Source: Terebella lapidaria (taxonomy: Eukaryota; Annelida; Polychaeta; Terebellida; Terebellidae). From it: a DNA stretch of 64,000 bases. The DNA lies in the NCBI GenBank assembly GCA_949152475.1, contig OX424563.1, forward strand, positions 8,281,001 through 8,345,000, written 5' to 3'. This document shows positions 1 to 12,660 of the stretch, piece after piece. Position 1 is the stretch's first letter. Each line of letters starts with the position of its first letter. Under the pieces are notes generated by a model that made no database searches, was not told the origin of the DNA, and saw only the letters and a list, made by a program, of their open reading frames with translations. Made by a program: the position numbers and the translations under genes.

Positions 1-456
1 GAGTAACTTGCGATACATACAACCTGTTCGCCTGGTATACTATATAGTGTCGCCCCACTCTCCTGAAAGATTCACCACGAGACATGTACATGAATGGGAA
101 ATTTACCTTGTTCTCTATCACTGAAGCTCAATTGTTTGTATTCACTACGTATTCGAACTTTGTTACCGAAGTCCTGGTTAATCAGTGTTGCAGTAGCTAT
201 GTTCAAACTTCCGGAGAGATTGGCGTTATATGGCGACGTAATAAATACAAAAATGAATCAGTAGAAAATTAAAGATATTCCCATATCCTAGATGATGCCC
301 ACCCTTAATCAAGTATCTGTATGCTAAATACATACATTCATATCCAAGTTTTGCTTCAAATGTAAGTTCCTTTTATCAAACACAATCAAAGCAGTCTCGG
401 AATTGAAAAATACTCTTCAAGGAACATCCGAAATTGAAGGGATTGAAGGTGTACAG

Positions 457-666
457 ATGTCCAAGCGAGCCCAGCATGTTTTGAGAGAATGCTGCAGCTG
501 GCAGAGCAGAAGTGTGCGGGAGAGTATGGTGAGAATGTGGGAGATACATACGTGCCATTGTATGCACAAAGTTATCCAGGAGGAAGACACAAACTCTCAA
601 CTGACGCTGGTCAAGGAACAAGGCCAGAAACTCCTGCAGCCATGGTTAGCATCACTGAACAGCAAT
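457..666 (+). other. Exon-like segment, unrecognised product
   Basis: This 210-bp stretch is less AT-rich than its surroundings. It starts after an acceptor-like ACAG (453-456) and ends at a strong donor-like GTAAGT (667-672). One frame, with codons starting at position 459, reads through without a stop and contains the peptide ERMLQLAEQKCAGEYGENVG, which looks protein-like. Another frame is also open across the segment, so the frame is not decided. I recognise no domain. It could be a real internal exon of a gene that extends outside the window, a decayed exon, or chance. The acceptor lacks a good pyrimidine tract, which lowers confidence. Confidence 0.25.
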
Positions 667-3600
667 GTAAGTTAGAGAACGCTCTGATCTTTGAGATCCC
701 CATGAAAACTGCATACACGCCGGATCTCAGGAAGGACAAGATCGTATTTACTATCAGGCATATTTGATTGAGCAATGACTATGTTACTTGGGAGCCGTAG
801 ATTGTTGATCAGTGCTAAAAATGATGTGGAAATGTTTCCATACGTGTTTATCAATGGTGCAAAGTTTCCTCCCATTGTGTGATTTGTTTCCATATATTCT
901 TTTTGGTTTTGTCCGACAATATTCTGGGATTTTTATGTATACTCATGTGTAGTTTGCAACTGTTAATACGTTCTAAATTAAAACCTTCAACAATATTCTC
1001 ACGCGCGCAATATAGGGTTGATATGACCAATTATTGGCTGCATTTAAATCAATCTCAAATTGGGCAACTTCGAGTGTGCGTTTCACCTTCCCAAAAAAAA
1101 ATTAGGGCTTAGCGGTTGACAGGGTGTGATAGTATAATCATAGTACTTCTATGTCACTATAGAGCATGATAGTACCAATTTTTCATAAAATGACACTGAA
1201 CAGGACCCCTGTCAATTTAGCTCGTTTTCAGATCGCAATTGCCGACATAGCATACATTCAGCAAAACCTTTCTCTACTCCAAATCCCGGGGAATACCATC
1301 GGAATTTTTGCTTTTCCCAAAACCAGACTTCCACACGCGCAAAATAAACCAGCACGTGGATCAATATCGCTTCGCGTTGTCTCCCTAGGCAACCATACAT
1401 CTGGTGAAATGACGTCACTTAAAACGGAATCCTCAATGTGTGAGGCATCCCCAGGTCTATTCCTGGCTTCTACCCTATAGGGGTGGGGGTGGGTGGAGTG
1501 GGCGGGTGTAACGCTAAGTGACCCATCCCCCCACCACCACCACACCCGCCAGTGCAGAAGTCATACATCAGCAGAAAACGGATTAACATGAACACTTATC
1601 GTCATTTTAATCACAGGTCAAGGGTCTCGTGTCAGTAATGATTGAAAGCGAGTTAATTACAGACACATCGATCACCTGACAGTCCCGTGATATCGGGAAT
1701 CCCCTGTCACTATCGACGCCGCTGGCATATATGTGGGTGCAAAATCTATTTTATCGGAGTTTGGCAACAGAAACGACTAGAATGAACACATTAGTATGTG
1801 TCCGAATAATAGTGTGTTGGAATCAACTGACACACGTGCTTGATGTGTCGTATTAGATTGATAGATTTGTAACGTCTCACCATAACTATTTCTGTTCTAT
1901 TACACATTTACTGTTATTAGAGCCACATTTCTACTATGCAATTGTCTTGTTAATCTAATAGTTCATCGTGCTCCACTGACAGTTCATGTCTACTGACATG
2001 CATTGTATGAACTAATATGGGTACCAAAATCGGTTTTTATCAATATAGGTGTGGTTGTAATAATTCACTGCAGCGCTTCAACAACACTGGAACTTGACCT
2101 CGTCGATCAATGGTATAAAAAATCTTGATGAATTGGATAGTTGCGTGCTGTGAAAGTGGTCAATGAACTTGGAATCCCAAGAGTCATGATAACCGAATCA
2201 GAAACCAAGGCCAAAAGTTTCCCATATACTCTACATATTATCCTATGTATTGACTGACCTTTTTGATGTCACATAGAAACAAGATTAAAAGTGCATAACT
2301 ATTCTCTGGCATCAATGTCAACTATTCAAGAAACACTCATGCTATAAACACCCATTTTGTGCTCGTTACTTCCATAACTGGATGAAAGTAGTGTACAACG
2401 TATCTGAGATTGCGTTTCATTCGAGGTGAAATGATGTGTCCACATGGATGGATTTGTGTTTCCACCAATACTTGTCAACAGCTACTATATAGGAAAATAT
2501 GATTGGCATTCGGTGGAAACATGAGGATTGGATAATTTTAGTCTTTCACATTCAGTGATTTTCATCTTTGGCGAAACAATACCTGCTTAGAACGAACACA
2601 TACTTTTTCGTTTCAGGAACATGCGTTCTAAATCATGCTCGATCGCGAATAGTCCCTTTGTCTAGACATGAACATTCATATATCTTTGACTTGGCGCTAC
2701 GTACTGGACTTATCATCCATCATTTCGTTCGACTGGGTTCCTCTGCAGTCTTTTCATTCCATCATCCATATCGGATGTACAGAAGGACATTCGTTATGTG
2801 CAGAAAAAGGCCAAAACCATTATGGAATTTGCAGGCATAATCCTCCTTCCGATTGTAAGCTCATTATTTTTAACGGTGCAGAAGATTATAATGTTTGTGT
2901 ATACAATAATGTTGGTGTAAAACTCGAGCTCATCAAAACTTTGTCATCAGTCGATATACTACCATACATTGTGCATCAAACTCGAAGCTGATTTACCTCA
3001 CGAGCCCCATACAACCCACCTGTTATGACCTTCCTATAAGTAACGTTTAGATCATATTACGTGAAGTTTACTTAGAATTTCGATTACCTGTTTCATATCG
3101 CGATTACCGGTAGATGAGAAACCGTTTTTTCATGAGCTTGTGTGCAGGAACCTAAATACATACATACATAGGAACCTTCATATATTAGCAAACATGCATG
3201 CTGCATGTAGTGACATGAATCAATAATGGTATCGTACCGTATGTCAACAAAAACTGACAATTATGTTGAACGAATATGAAGATGTCCAAAGTGAAGAAGA
3301 CATTGAACCATGCGCAGGCCTCTTGAAAAATTCAAACATTGCATGAAACGGAAAAAAAAACACACAAAGGACACAGATCTCTGTGGTCGTATCGTTGCCT
3401 TTCCCGAAATATGATTCGATGTAACAGAAGAATGACAAATCTAATTTCCCCCATTGCGTGTGCTTTTGGGATGGGTTCTTTCCAAAAGTGTCCGGTGTAG
3501 TCATGGGACACAATGATGAATGATGAAAAATCGAATCGATCAAATTCGAATGAAACAGTCCCCTGACTTATCTACTCTGCTCATCATCCGAACCCCAAAC

Positions 3601-5010
3601 GATGGTAAAAGGTCTGGCTGTGATACTATCACAACTAATTTAGGACAAGCAGACCACAACAGTTACGTACAGCGTGAAACACTTTTCGCTCTTCCAAAAA
3701 ACAGCAGCACTCCTGAAATCTGACCACTTGTCAGTAATTGTCTATGAGTAATGCTAGTACTGAACTGAAATAGTTATTTTATCAATTGGTTGTATGTGTG
3801 GCCTTGATTGGTAATTGTTTTTGGTTCCAATCCCATATACAACAGTGATGCAATGATGAGAGTGGAAGTGCATAGAACAATCACCTGTATCGAGCATTCT
3901 TATAAAAGTTACTGAAACAATCTGCTAGTGAGTGGGCATAGTACCAGCATAGTGGTGAATAAAATGATATCAAGTCTAATATTACCTTCTCGTGTACCAA
4001 ATTCAGACATGGGTACGGTTCTTTTCTAGTATCTTGAACTTGCACCACCCATGTTATATCATTCATGTAATCTTCCGCAAGCCACTACGGAAGTGGCAGC
4101 ACAAATCGCCATCTTGTCATGAACGTCAATCAGCTTTAAAAAACCCTCTAAATTGGATTAAAAAAATTCAAGTTTGACACGGCTGAAAAGAACGTTTTTT
4201 TCTCACTTAGCCAGGATTACCCCCATATACATGTAATATATCTGAAACATGCAGATTACATTGTCCAAGGCATATTATGGTGTTATCATGAAACATCAGA
4301 CTGATGTCAAACGAATGCATATATGTGGTTAGTATGATTGGCCTTGTGTCCAGAGAACACATGATTATGATTCACGATACTTCATACAAACAAGTTGCAT
4401 CAGTTGAGATTTGCTGCATGCCAACTATTGAACCTGCCTCTTCTGTTCCTTGTTCGATCAAGGGCAAGCATATAATTTCCCATCAAGTCCAGCTTCATGA
4501 TAATGAGTATTGTAGTATGTGTATCATTTACACCATATTGATGGGTGGCTAACAATATGAAATTAATCCATATGAAATTAATCCATCACCTGCACTGTGT
4601 TTCTTTGTATAATGGGCTTTTCTGAGAAATATCACATATTGTTGCTTGCATTATGGAAATATATCCATCCCACCCACTGACACTTAACTTCTAGTCAGGT
4701 TTCTACAGTAACTGAGGTGACGGTACTAAATAACAATTACGGGGAGTGTTGTTTTACCTGCAACAGAGTCAAAGGTGCAATGTATTCGCATGCTTTGTAC
4801 CACAGTTTTATTGCGTAAAGAGAATTCTTACGTGGAGCATTTCAACGTCATCTTCAGATGATATCACATTCATCATCTACAGATGATGCGCATGCACATT
4901 GGTAAATAACATAATATTTATATTGTTATGAGTGAAAGTCTATTATGTTATGTTTATTCCTTATCAAAACATATTTAGTATATTTTGTGCACTAGTCCTT
5001 CTCGATACAC
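667..5010. other. Long stretch with no supported gene
   Basis: AT-rich sequence with only short scattered open frames. I see no domain, tRNA or recognisable transposon. The one compositional landmark is the G-rich then C-rich tract at 1,480-1,550, listed separately. Short simple-sequence runs occur, such as a TACA repeat near 3,157-3,168 and a 16-bp direct duplication near 4,558-4,588. Confidence 0.6.
1480..1550 (+). other. G-rich tract followed by C-rich tract
   Basis: Positions 1,480-1,507 hold several G runs (GGGG, GGGGG, GGG, GGG, GGG) separated by one to a few bases. Positions 1,522-1,550 hold C runs with CCA spacing. The first run fits a G-quadruplex pattern. The two tracts can also pair as an imperfect hairpin around a loop of about 15 bases. 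This is unusual for the AT-rich background. No gene is attached to it. Confidence 0.5.
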
Positions 5011-5014
5011 TTGG

Positions 5015-6020
5015 GTAACGTGTTCGCCCACTATCATCGCGCTCCTGATTCCATCAATCTACCCTCTGGCAGATGTGACCTTGATTCCTGATGGATGAAC
5101 CTCCCCGTGTCAAGAATCAACTGGTAAACACGACATGCAATCCAGCCCCTATCGAAAGCTATAGGAAATGGTTAGCATGTAATATCGGCGGAGGGTATTC
5201 ACAATTCTGTGGTGTTGAAAAAAAAAAACCCTGACATTCACAGGCACCCTAATTCATATTAATTATTAGAAGCATATTGCCGCGGACCTCAATTCCATTA
5301 TGTTGCAGGTCAGAAAATGTCAGCGAATGAATCAGAATGATCCACTTCATGATATATTATGTGATGCTACCCTATATCAATATTGACGAAAACTTATGAA
5401 AAATTCATTACATATGAAACGAAATTATTTGTCTCCCGAAATGTATGGTTTGCTTTTGATCTTACCGCGCCAGTGGAAAACTGCCTCAATATTGAAGTCT
5501 TACTGATTAATTTTCGCAAAAGATGTCAACTAAGTGATAGTTATGACAATGTTGTACAAGACCGATATTTAAACTAAAGAAAAGCAAAACTGAATACGGT
5601 ATCATAAGCATAAGACACATATACGTTGCTTCGAATCTCAGAACAATGCCTCCGTATTCTCATGACACACACATGTTTCATCACCAATAAAGCACTGTTA
5701 AATTTGAATCAGGTAAATTGGATAGACGCTAGGGACATGCTTCCCATCGGATACTCACGTCTCATATTTTTTTCATTTGTTGTGTAGGCGCAGCATCTCC
5801 CTGTTGTCAATCCATCATGCATCTGACGTTATTACTTTTTGAAATCATGGCCAGGTGAATTGACTTCCTTCCAGAAATTCCTAGAATATCTCACGTCGAA
5901 TCTACGACCATGCCCACTTTTGAATATTGCTAGTCGTCAGCCAAGTGCCTGTGTTCGTCTGAGTATCATCATTTGTGAAATGTGGTCTGTAACTTTGATA
6001 TTCAAACCAAAATGTAGCTA
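5015..6020 (+). repeat. Ancient segment F1, 5' part, copy 1
   Basis: This stretch aligns in order, on the opposite strand, with about 26,810 down to 25,780. Three anchors are clear by eye. At 5,040-5,170 the match to 26,800-26,645 is around 80%. At 5,650-5,870 the match to 26,150-25,920 includes a conserved donor-like TCAGGTAAA. At 5,890-6,000 the match to 25,890-25,780 includes the shared word GTCGTCAGCCAAGTG. In the other copy the last anchor is open and cysteine-rich (SSAKCPCQSECSMAGHVC); here that frame is not kept open. It may be a decayed gene piece or part of a large unclassified repeat. Confidence 0.65.
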
Positions 6021-6144
6021 TGGCTACGGGTGTGATCAACTGTGAAAGTGATATCCATCTAGTGTACAGTAGAGACAGCTATATTTCACACAGTGTCTGT
6101 CCCTGGGACGCCGGAGTGACTTTGGCTGTGAATATTTGGTCGGG

Positions 6145-6475
6145 CTTCATTTTTATTTCTTATTGACATCATCAAACTCTGCTTGGGTGGGAGGTAATAG
6201 GCTGATATAATCATGTCTATTATAATAATATATTTTAATTATAATAATATAATAATATTGGTAGTAGGTTGATAATAGGTTGTTGCGGATTTCTAAAGTA
6301 TTTTCATCGGTTGTTGGGCAGTTGTCTACTAATTCCATCAGGTGTACAGTAGAAACAACTACATTTAACACAGTGTCAGCCCCTGATGACGCCAGTGTGT
6401 CTTCGGATAAAATGTTTGGTCGGGTTATTGGAATCATCAAAATTTGGCTGTATTGGTGGTAATAGATTGATACTT
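6145..6475 (+). mobile_element. Small MITE-like repeat, copy 1
   Basis: First member of a dispersed family with a shared core: GTTGTTGGGCAGTTGT, then CCATCAGGTGTACAGTAGAAAC, then a GTCGGG block, then a CATCAAAATTTGG block, ending in GGTAATAGATTGATACTTAC. The core starts near 6,278. The left part (6,145-6,275) holds a broken extra copy of the 3' half plus an AT-rich TAATAATAT stretch. It codes for no transposase, so it is probably non-autonomous. The short frame NSIRCTVETTTFNTVSAPDD recurs in other copies, which follows from copy age and need not mean it is translated. Confidence 0.6.
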
Positions 6476-6835
6476 ACATTCATACCACTGAGCCGGTGTC
6501 CCTGCAGCTGGTGGACATTAAATCTGTCCGCGATGATAGCATCAACTCAGTAGCCTTTTGGCTTGTGATTAGGTATGTACTTATGGTATATGTATTCCAT
6601 GGTGGTTTGTTTCTATTTTTCATAGGTTGTTGGGCAGTTGTATACTAATTCCATCAGGTGTACAGTAGAAACAGCTAAAGTTAACACACTGTCTGCCCCA
6701 AATGGCGCCAGTGTGTCTTCTGATAAACTGTTCCGTCGGACTTTGTTTCTATTGCAGAAAGTATTTTGTGTTTGTTATTGGAATCATCAAAATTTGGGGG
6801 TATTGGTGGTAATAGATTGATACTTACATTGATAC
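6476..6835 (+). mobile_element. Small MITE-like repeat, copy 2 (fullest)
   Basis: Adjacent direct copy of the same family, ending at the same GGTAATAGATTGATACTTACATT terminus. It also carries the family's outer segment at 6,485-6,590 (CACTGAGCC, CCACCAGC-like, AGCCTTTTGGCTTG), which is seen in reverse at 17,520-17,590, 21,150-21,260 and 50,685-50,800. With these outer parts the full element is about 350 bp. The tandem arrangement with copy 1 suggests insertion next to, or unequal exchange between, family members. Confidence 0.6.
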
Positions 6836-6897
6836 TCACATCCAGCACAGATATCACAATGGCTACTAGTGAGACTGATGACAACCCAAGATAAAAA

Positions 6898-7335
6898 AAA
6901 TGTAAGTATCAATCTATTACCGCCTATACAGCCAAATTTTGATGATTCCAATAACAAACGTAATATACAACATTTACAAATCAGTGGATATTAGTTGTAT
7001 AGAACTTGGTCGTAATGTTTTTGCCCAAAAATCCAGAGTGATTCGGGAGTATCGGACAGTGTCAGACAGCTACTTTTGAGAGAAGACCCGTATAACCGTG
7101 TTGTGCTTGATCTTTTATTGTCTCCGTTTCAATAATTGTCGTTTTATGTACATGTCTTCGTCAGGTATATGTATATTTCTTCTTTTGAAGGCAAAATAAA
7201 CAAAGGAACAATTTCGCAATAAAAACAAAGCCCGACCAAACAGTTCATGAAATGACACACTGGCGCCATCAGGGGCAGAAAGTGTGTAAGACGTAGTTGT
7301 TTCTCCTGTACACCTGATGGAATAATTCGAGCATT
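6898..7335 (-). mobile_element. Small MITE-like repeat, two reversed pieces
   Basis: Position 6,901 starts a reversed terminus (GTAAGTATCAATCTATTACC) that runs to about 6,975. A second reversed piece covers about 7,190-7,325 (AAACAAAGCCCGACCAAAC, then CTGTACACCTGATGGAATAA). About 210 bp of unrelated sequence lies between them. With the two forward copies just upstream this makes a head-to-head MITE cluster of about 1.2 kb, inserted between the two halves of F1 copy 1. Confidence 0.55.
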
Positions 7336-7359
7336 TTATTTCCCACATTTGGTGTTGTC

Positions 7360-9420
7360 ACAATCAATGTGTGAAGTGAAACTGTCCAAACTGAATATCC
7401 ACCATCTAACGTTGTACCTTTTTAGAACATGTACACATGTAGACAGCATACTTGAGCATGAAAACATTACGTTTGAACACGAATTTAACGATGAATGTTT
7501 ACCTTACGGAGAATGACAAAATGATTTACAGTAATAATTACAAATGTGCATTTGGTTCTTTTCCCAACAGAGCAACCATCATGGATTTGGCTTTCACAAT
7601 CATAAATTCATTTTGTATGGGAAGAAGAGGAAGGAGTTCAGACGAATTTATCACGATGCTATGAAACCAGATAATTACATCTTCAATTCTTCATAATAAA
7701 ACTTCCAACCTGATGGGCAGATTCGGGATAAGGAACATAATATATGCTGCCCACATATGCAAAAGTGATGTATATTGTCGTGTAGTTTATATTGTCATGT
7801 AATATCGGATATTAAGAGGTATACCAATCAAGGGTATACATATATAAAACCATGCGAGTGTGTTCTCCGCAAAAAGATATCGGTCGAGTTTGGTCTGGCG
7901 GATGAGTTCAGGATGCACGAGTCCGAAGGACGAATGTATTCTGTGTTTATCCGCCAGACCAAACTCAACCGATATCTTTTTGCAGAAAACACACGAGCGT
8001 GGTTTTTATTTTATCACACACTACTATTCAGATATGATATTAAATACAGTCGTTATCAACGAACATTGTGAATGATCATTAATAAATAAATTAATTAATT
8101 TAATTATATTCATGAATATGCATGTGATGTCCGAAAAATCTCAAGTCTGGGCTTGGTAAGTAACTCTAGGTTACTAGAATGGTTTTCATACGACATCGCA
8201 TTGTTCTTATACGCAATAACGGCCTTCACGTAATCCGCGTGAGAAAGCAGTTTCGGCCCGGTGTGGGTCAGAAAAGGTTATCACACCTTTCGGAGTCCTC
8301 TAGCATTGCAGTTTATAGTGTGTGATAAAGTGTGATACCGAGTATGGTTTCTTAGTTAAAGGCAAACAAGAAACACAGCAATACGAGCTTTATACAAGCG
8401 CCACCTACGAGGGATTTCCATAGCATGTGGCAATACTGACATATCATTTGTACTATTGCAACAATTTCAGGTATTTATTGGTCAGCAAATTAATTATTAC
8501 AACATACGCAAACTCGATAATTATAACTACATGAGTGGGTTGGAATTACAATCGACTGTCCATTGTTTTGTATCTATATCTATGGTTTGAGCAGGTGAGG
8601 TAACTTTTTAGAATATGCATTTCGGTTTATCAACAAGTGGAATGCCTGGTTCTGGAGCATGATTATACATAAATATATCCAGCAACTTTCCATTTCGTAT
8701 TGGCAATATCAGTTATGTAGATTGTATGATGTATTTTTCTGGCACTATCATACGGAAAAATTGCTGAAGCATGTGTTTGTAGAATTGTGTCATCTGCCGA
8801 TAGTTATATGAAATCAGCAAAAAAGGTCGATCCTCCTTTAATGATTACCAAAAAGTGTACCTCAATTGAATTGTGGCACTTCACATTGATTGAATTATCC
8901 CTCATGAGCATCATATCTCCTTTCACTGTGCTAAAGTTCTCTATGGATCTTGACTTGGTTGAGCATCATTAATACGCATAATTTCCGTCAGCAAGATGTC
9001 TCTTCATGGACAACATAGTGTCACTAATCATGTCGTTTATAGACACAATATCCTGAGTTATGTTTGTTTTGCGGCTCCAAGATGCCGACATTCGTTGCTG
9101 TTGTCTGTTACAGTGTTGTGTTGGCTATGAAAATAGATGTCACTTGTGTTGATATCTAGCGCATCTTGTGCTTGGTGGCAGATTCTTGGAAAATATTTAT
9201 CATGCTGGTATGTCCAAACATACCAGGAATGTGAAAAACAGCCTATGAGACTGCATTTAGTTACAGTTTCTACAATGCAAGCAACAAGAAATGTGGCATT
9301 GTATTATATTCCAAGAATACATTGTACATCCACACATGGCTAAACGTCAGCAGGTGAAAGTTGCCGAATTCACCGTTCATAATATATCAGCCAGGATTTT
9401 GTTGTATGAAGGCCGGAAAT
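7360..9420 (+). repeat. Ancient segment F1, 3' part, copy 1
   Basis: This block aligns directly with 11,215-12,660 and in reverse with 25,605-24,060. Clear anchors are CAATGTGTGA with ACTGTCCAAAC (7,363-7,392), AGGAGTTCAGACGAATTTAT (7,631-7,650), GATGCTATGAAACCAGATAA (7,656-7,675), the 8,355-8,620 stretch, and 8,960-9,150 with the words TTTTGCGGCTCCA and GATGTCACTTGTGTTGATA. A hairpin (7,846-8,006) sits inside it. The reverse strand of 8,960-9,140 matches an open frame in the other two copies (KWYP.SV, then an IST-rich stretch), but no frame is open across all three. Identity looks like 65-75% with many small gaps. Confidence 0.65.
7846..8006 (+). repeat. Foldback hairpin, 58-bp arms
   Basis: The left arm 7,846-7,903 and right arm 7,949-8,006 are inverted repeats with 52 of 58 positions paired and no gaps, around a 45-base loop. 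The best-paired core is GATATCGGT.GAGTTTGGTC. It lies inside F1 copy 1 and is absent from the matching place in the copies at 11.4 kb and 25.3 kb, so it was inserted after those copies split. A small foldback MITE is the simplest reading. A hairpin-RNA source is possible but has no direct support. Confidence 0.7.
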
Positions 9421-10010
9421 TTGCTTCCGGTCGGAAATGTGATGGTCAGGAATACAGGTGCTGAATACATATACTAGCAGTTTAATGTAGTGTATCATGT
9501 ATCTCAGTAAATTGTCCCCTTTCATATAGTATTAGGTTAGTCTTAATATGTGTATCCTACTGTCTCGAATCCCGGAGTTGCACTTTGACGCTGATGGTTC
9601 CTGTATATTGTATTCTTGTACGAATAATCCTAATCCATTCTGGGAGTATCATTTTCCCCCCTATCGTTGTATACAAGATTGACTGGGTTTTGGCATATTG
9701 TTCAATTTGGTAATTTTGGCTTTTATATCGTGTATCCAAACACGAGAAAATATGTATCTAATATATTGTTAGTTGTCAGTATTATATTAGTGTATTAGTT
9801 GATAAAAAATGTATGATTGAATCGAACGTGCAGATATATGATAATTTAATGAAAAGCATGACTCTTTAATCATGTGTGAATGATTGTTTGACGGAATGAA
9901 CATATTAAATATATTCTCTGTCTATTCTATAATTTGACTAATTCAGTATTCCGACTCATAATTATATCCGGCTAGTGGTTCAGAAACTTATGTAAGGACA
10001 CGTTTGACCG
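9421..10010. other. AT-rich stretch, nothing recognised
   Basis: AT-rich with only very short frames. I see no repeat match elsewhere in the window, no domain and no RNA gene. Confidence 0.5.
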
Positions 10011-10014
10011 TACT

Positions 10015-10165
10015 TACATGTAATTATAGAAGATGCACCGTAAATTGGAATTGGAATATTCACTCAATAAAGGTCGCATCCAAATATATCTACAGCCAGC
10101 ATGCCGAGTGTAGGAAGGGCATGATATTGCACATAACGATCATACCAACCAGAAATTGTTTTGCA
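10015..10165 (+). repeat. Ancient dispersed segment F4, copy 1
   Basis: Aligns directly with 52,935-53,085. The clearest shared parts are ATTATAGAAGATG near the start and GAGTGTAGAAAGGGCATGG-like sequence followed by TATTGCACATAAC near the end (here GAGTGTAGGAAGGGCATGA, then TATTGCACATAAC). The middle is more diverged. The function is unknown; it may be a short conserved piece of a larger duplicated unit. Confidence 0.55.
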
Positions 10166-11214
10166 TAGTTCACTTACTCTAAAAACAGCCCAAGGAAATA
10201 AAAATCACATATATTTCAATATCTATATTGATCTATCTACTCGTAGATGGCTCAGTATCAGGTCCTTTCCGTCGGATGATCGGACGTATAATTTATCTTC
10301 CATGGATTGATGATAATAAGGGAGTGTGGTGTTATGATATATATTGGTCAGAGTGTGTTTCTGATCTTAAAAAAAGAAGATATTACATAAGATCTTCTTA
10401 CATAAGATTTATCTGTATTATCTCTGAACATGATTCAATTGTAACCTTGAAGCGAAAAATATTGACGACGGACGCATTGTCGTATCAATAGGTTATCGAG
10501 CTTAGGTTATCAGTCTAACTGAAAATTAGACTGAGCTACTGGATAATAATTGATCCCACCTCAATACGTACAACGATAAGACTTCGATAAGGCCTGGCAA
10601 CATAAGTCTCGCTTCTCCTTGGATATATTCTTACCATACAAATAATATTCTTGTCAATCATTAACATTGGAATCTACCAAGAAGTAGATATAGCACATAG
10701 CACACGTTTTTGTAATCGTATTAAACGTACATACGACATTCAGAAAACAATAGTAATCTTCCAGCACAGCTGTCACTTTAACTCTGTTTGGAAGAGATTC
10801 TACATAGTCGCATCTGCTCGGAAATGTAGATCCAATTGTTGTCTGATGACGCACACATTCGGTTTTGCTGTTCCCATTATGTCCCTATTTGTAGTAGTGG
10901 CTGGCCATGACCATTTGGTCGTCAAGTGAAAATATTTTAGGTGTGTCTGGCGCAAAAATATAGTAACATTTTGTGCCGATAGGTACATTTCCTGCAGGAA
11001 TAAAATAATGAAGAAGCAGGAATAACAAGCTTTCTATCCTTGTTATGTTTGCAGATGACAATATTGTATTGGAATATTCCACACTCACCAACCGCTATCG
11101 ATTAGCACATTTTATCATCATTACTGATTTTTTCCGAAGCTTCAGCTTCAGATTTCCAGACAATAGGGTAGTGGTGATATCTCAGTTTCTTTATATACTA
11201 TAAATAATTACATA
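10166..11214. other. AT-rich stretch, nothing recognised
   Basis: Only frames below 95 codons, overlapping on both strands, with no recognisable domain. A short inverted repeat built from ATAAGATCTTCTTACATAAGAT-like words occurs near 10,375-10,412. No other structure was seen. Confidence 0.5.
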
Positions 11215-12660
11215 TGTGAATAGGGTCCTTTTCGCCATTATAAACTCTTCATATATATTGTATTATTACACTGGCAACGATAGGAATGAGTCCAGAAGAA
11301 CTTATTCTGATGCTATGAAACCCGATGATTACATCTTCATACATAAGCTTCCAACCTATAGGGCAAATGAAAGTGGGGAACATAATACACACCGCCTACA
11401 TTTGCAAAATGTATCTTATCCTATGAGTGGTTTTTCGTGGAATATCTATTAGGAGGTATCATACCAGGATTTTGCATGGGTATCTTGCAGGCAACTAAGC
11501 AAACAAGAAACACGCCAACATAAGCTGTGAACAAGCATTGCCAGTACGGCGGCGTGTAGGAGGGGGTGGGTGGCTGGAATTACTGACATCGCATGCTCCA
11601 TCGCATCAATTATGTTCCGTGATCCGGGTCTTGTTGATTCCTTGTCATGCTCGATGATGGTCTTTTGATTATATGAATAAATTACAGGTATTTACCGGTT
11701 ACTGAATCAGAATATTAACAATACTGGAATCGTGTCTTGATTTTACTTTGAAAATTGATTCAAATTTCAGTAGACTGCCCACTATTTTTGTATATGATCA
11801 ATTTATATATAAAGATTCATGGTTCAGTTTTCCAGGAAACCACAATTTTCGTTATTATACCTGTTTGAGCAGCATTCCATTTAAATGCCGGAAATCTCAT
11901 GTGTCACATCGCTGTTCGTATCTTTATGACACCACCACATTCTGGATTTTCTTCCATGTTTCCTCCATTGGCACTATCAGTTAACATGGATGGTATTTTT
12001 TTCCGTGACTTGGGTCGTTTGTTGGTAGAGTTGTAATAAATAGCAAAAAATAGAATATAAGTCCTTGAGTGTTTAGCAGAGAGTGTAACTCAAATGGATT
12101 AATGCATATGACATTGACACAATTATTGTTTATAGTCATCATCTCTCTTTGCACTGTACTTGTGCTAAATCTCTCTCAGGTTCTTGACACAGTTGAGGAT
12201 CGTTTTTACGCATAATTTCGGTCAGCAAGTTGCCTCTTCACGGACAATAGACTTCTACTAATAATGTCCTTCATAGACACATTATCCTGAGTTATGGTTG
12301 TTTTGCGGCTCCATGATGGCGACATCGTTGATGTCGAAATGAATATATTGTTCCTAAGTTGTCCTAGCACTGAAAATGGATACCACTTGTGTTGATAGTA
12401 ATGAACGATTATTTGAAAAGAAACTATTTGTTTGAAATTCTGCAACTACTAGTAAAACTTAAGCATGACATGATTCCATCATTCAACCTCAATGTTAAGA
12501 TGAAAAAAAAATTGCATGTTTCTTGCAGCTTACAACATTGGTGCAAGAAATCTGATATCGTGGTCTATTCCAAGCCCATATCCAAATGAATAAACGTGAG
12601 TTAACAACAGGCGAAAGTTGTTTTTTGTTTCCCGCTCATAATCTATTCAAACGATTTTTT
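11215..12660 (+). repeat. Ancient segment F1, 3' part, copy 2
   Basis: Direct paralogue of 7,545-9,420 and reversed paralogue of 25,470-24,060. It contains the anchors GATGCTATGAAACC (11,310), AACAAGAAACACG (11,503), TTTTGCGGCTCCATGATGGC (12,301-12,320), GGATACCACTTGTGTTGATA (12,378-12,397) and CCAAATGAATAAACGTGAG (12,582-12,600). The last anchor is also in the reversed copy near 24,180 but is weak in copy 1. The reverse strand has an open frame at 12,206-12,445 beginning MQNFKQIVSF and containing KWYPFSVLGQL, whose start resembles KWYPLSVPEEL in the 24.4-kb copy. This copy lacks the 5' part of F1. Confidence 0.65.

Noticed and set aside
376-767. Opposed and overlapping open frames on both strands as separate genes
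   Set aside because: They are shadows of one less AT-rich segment; at most one frame can be coding.
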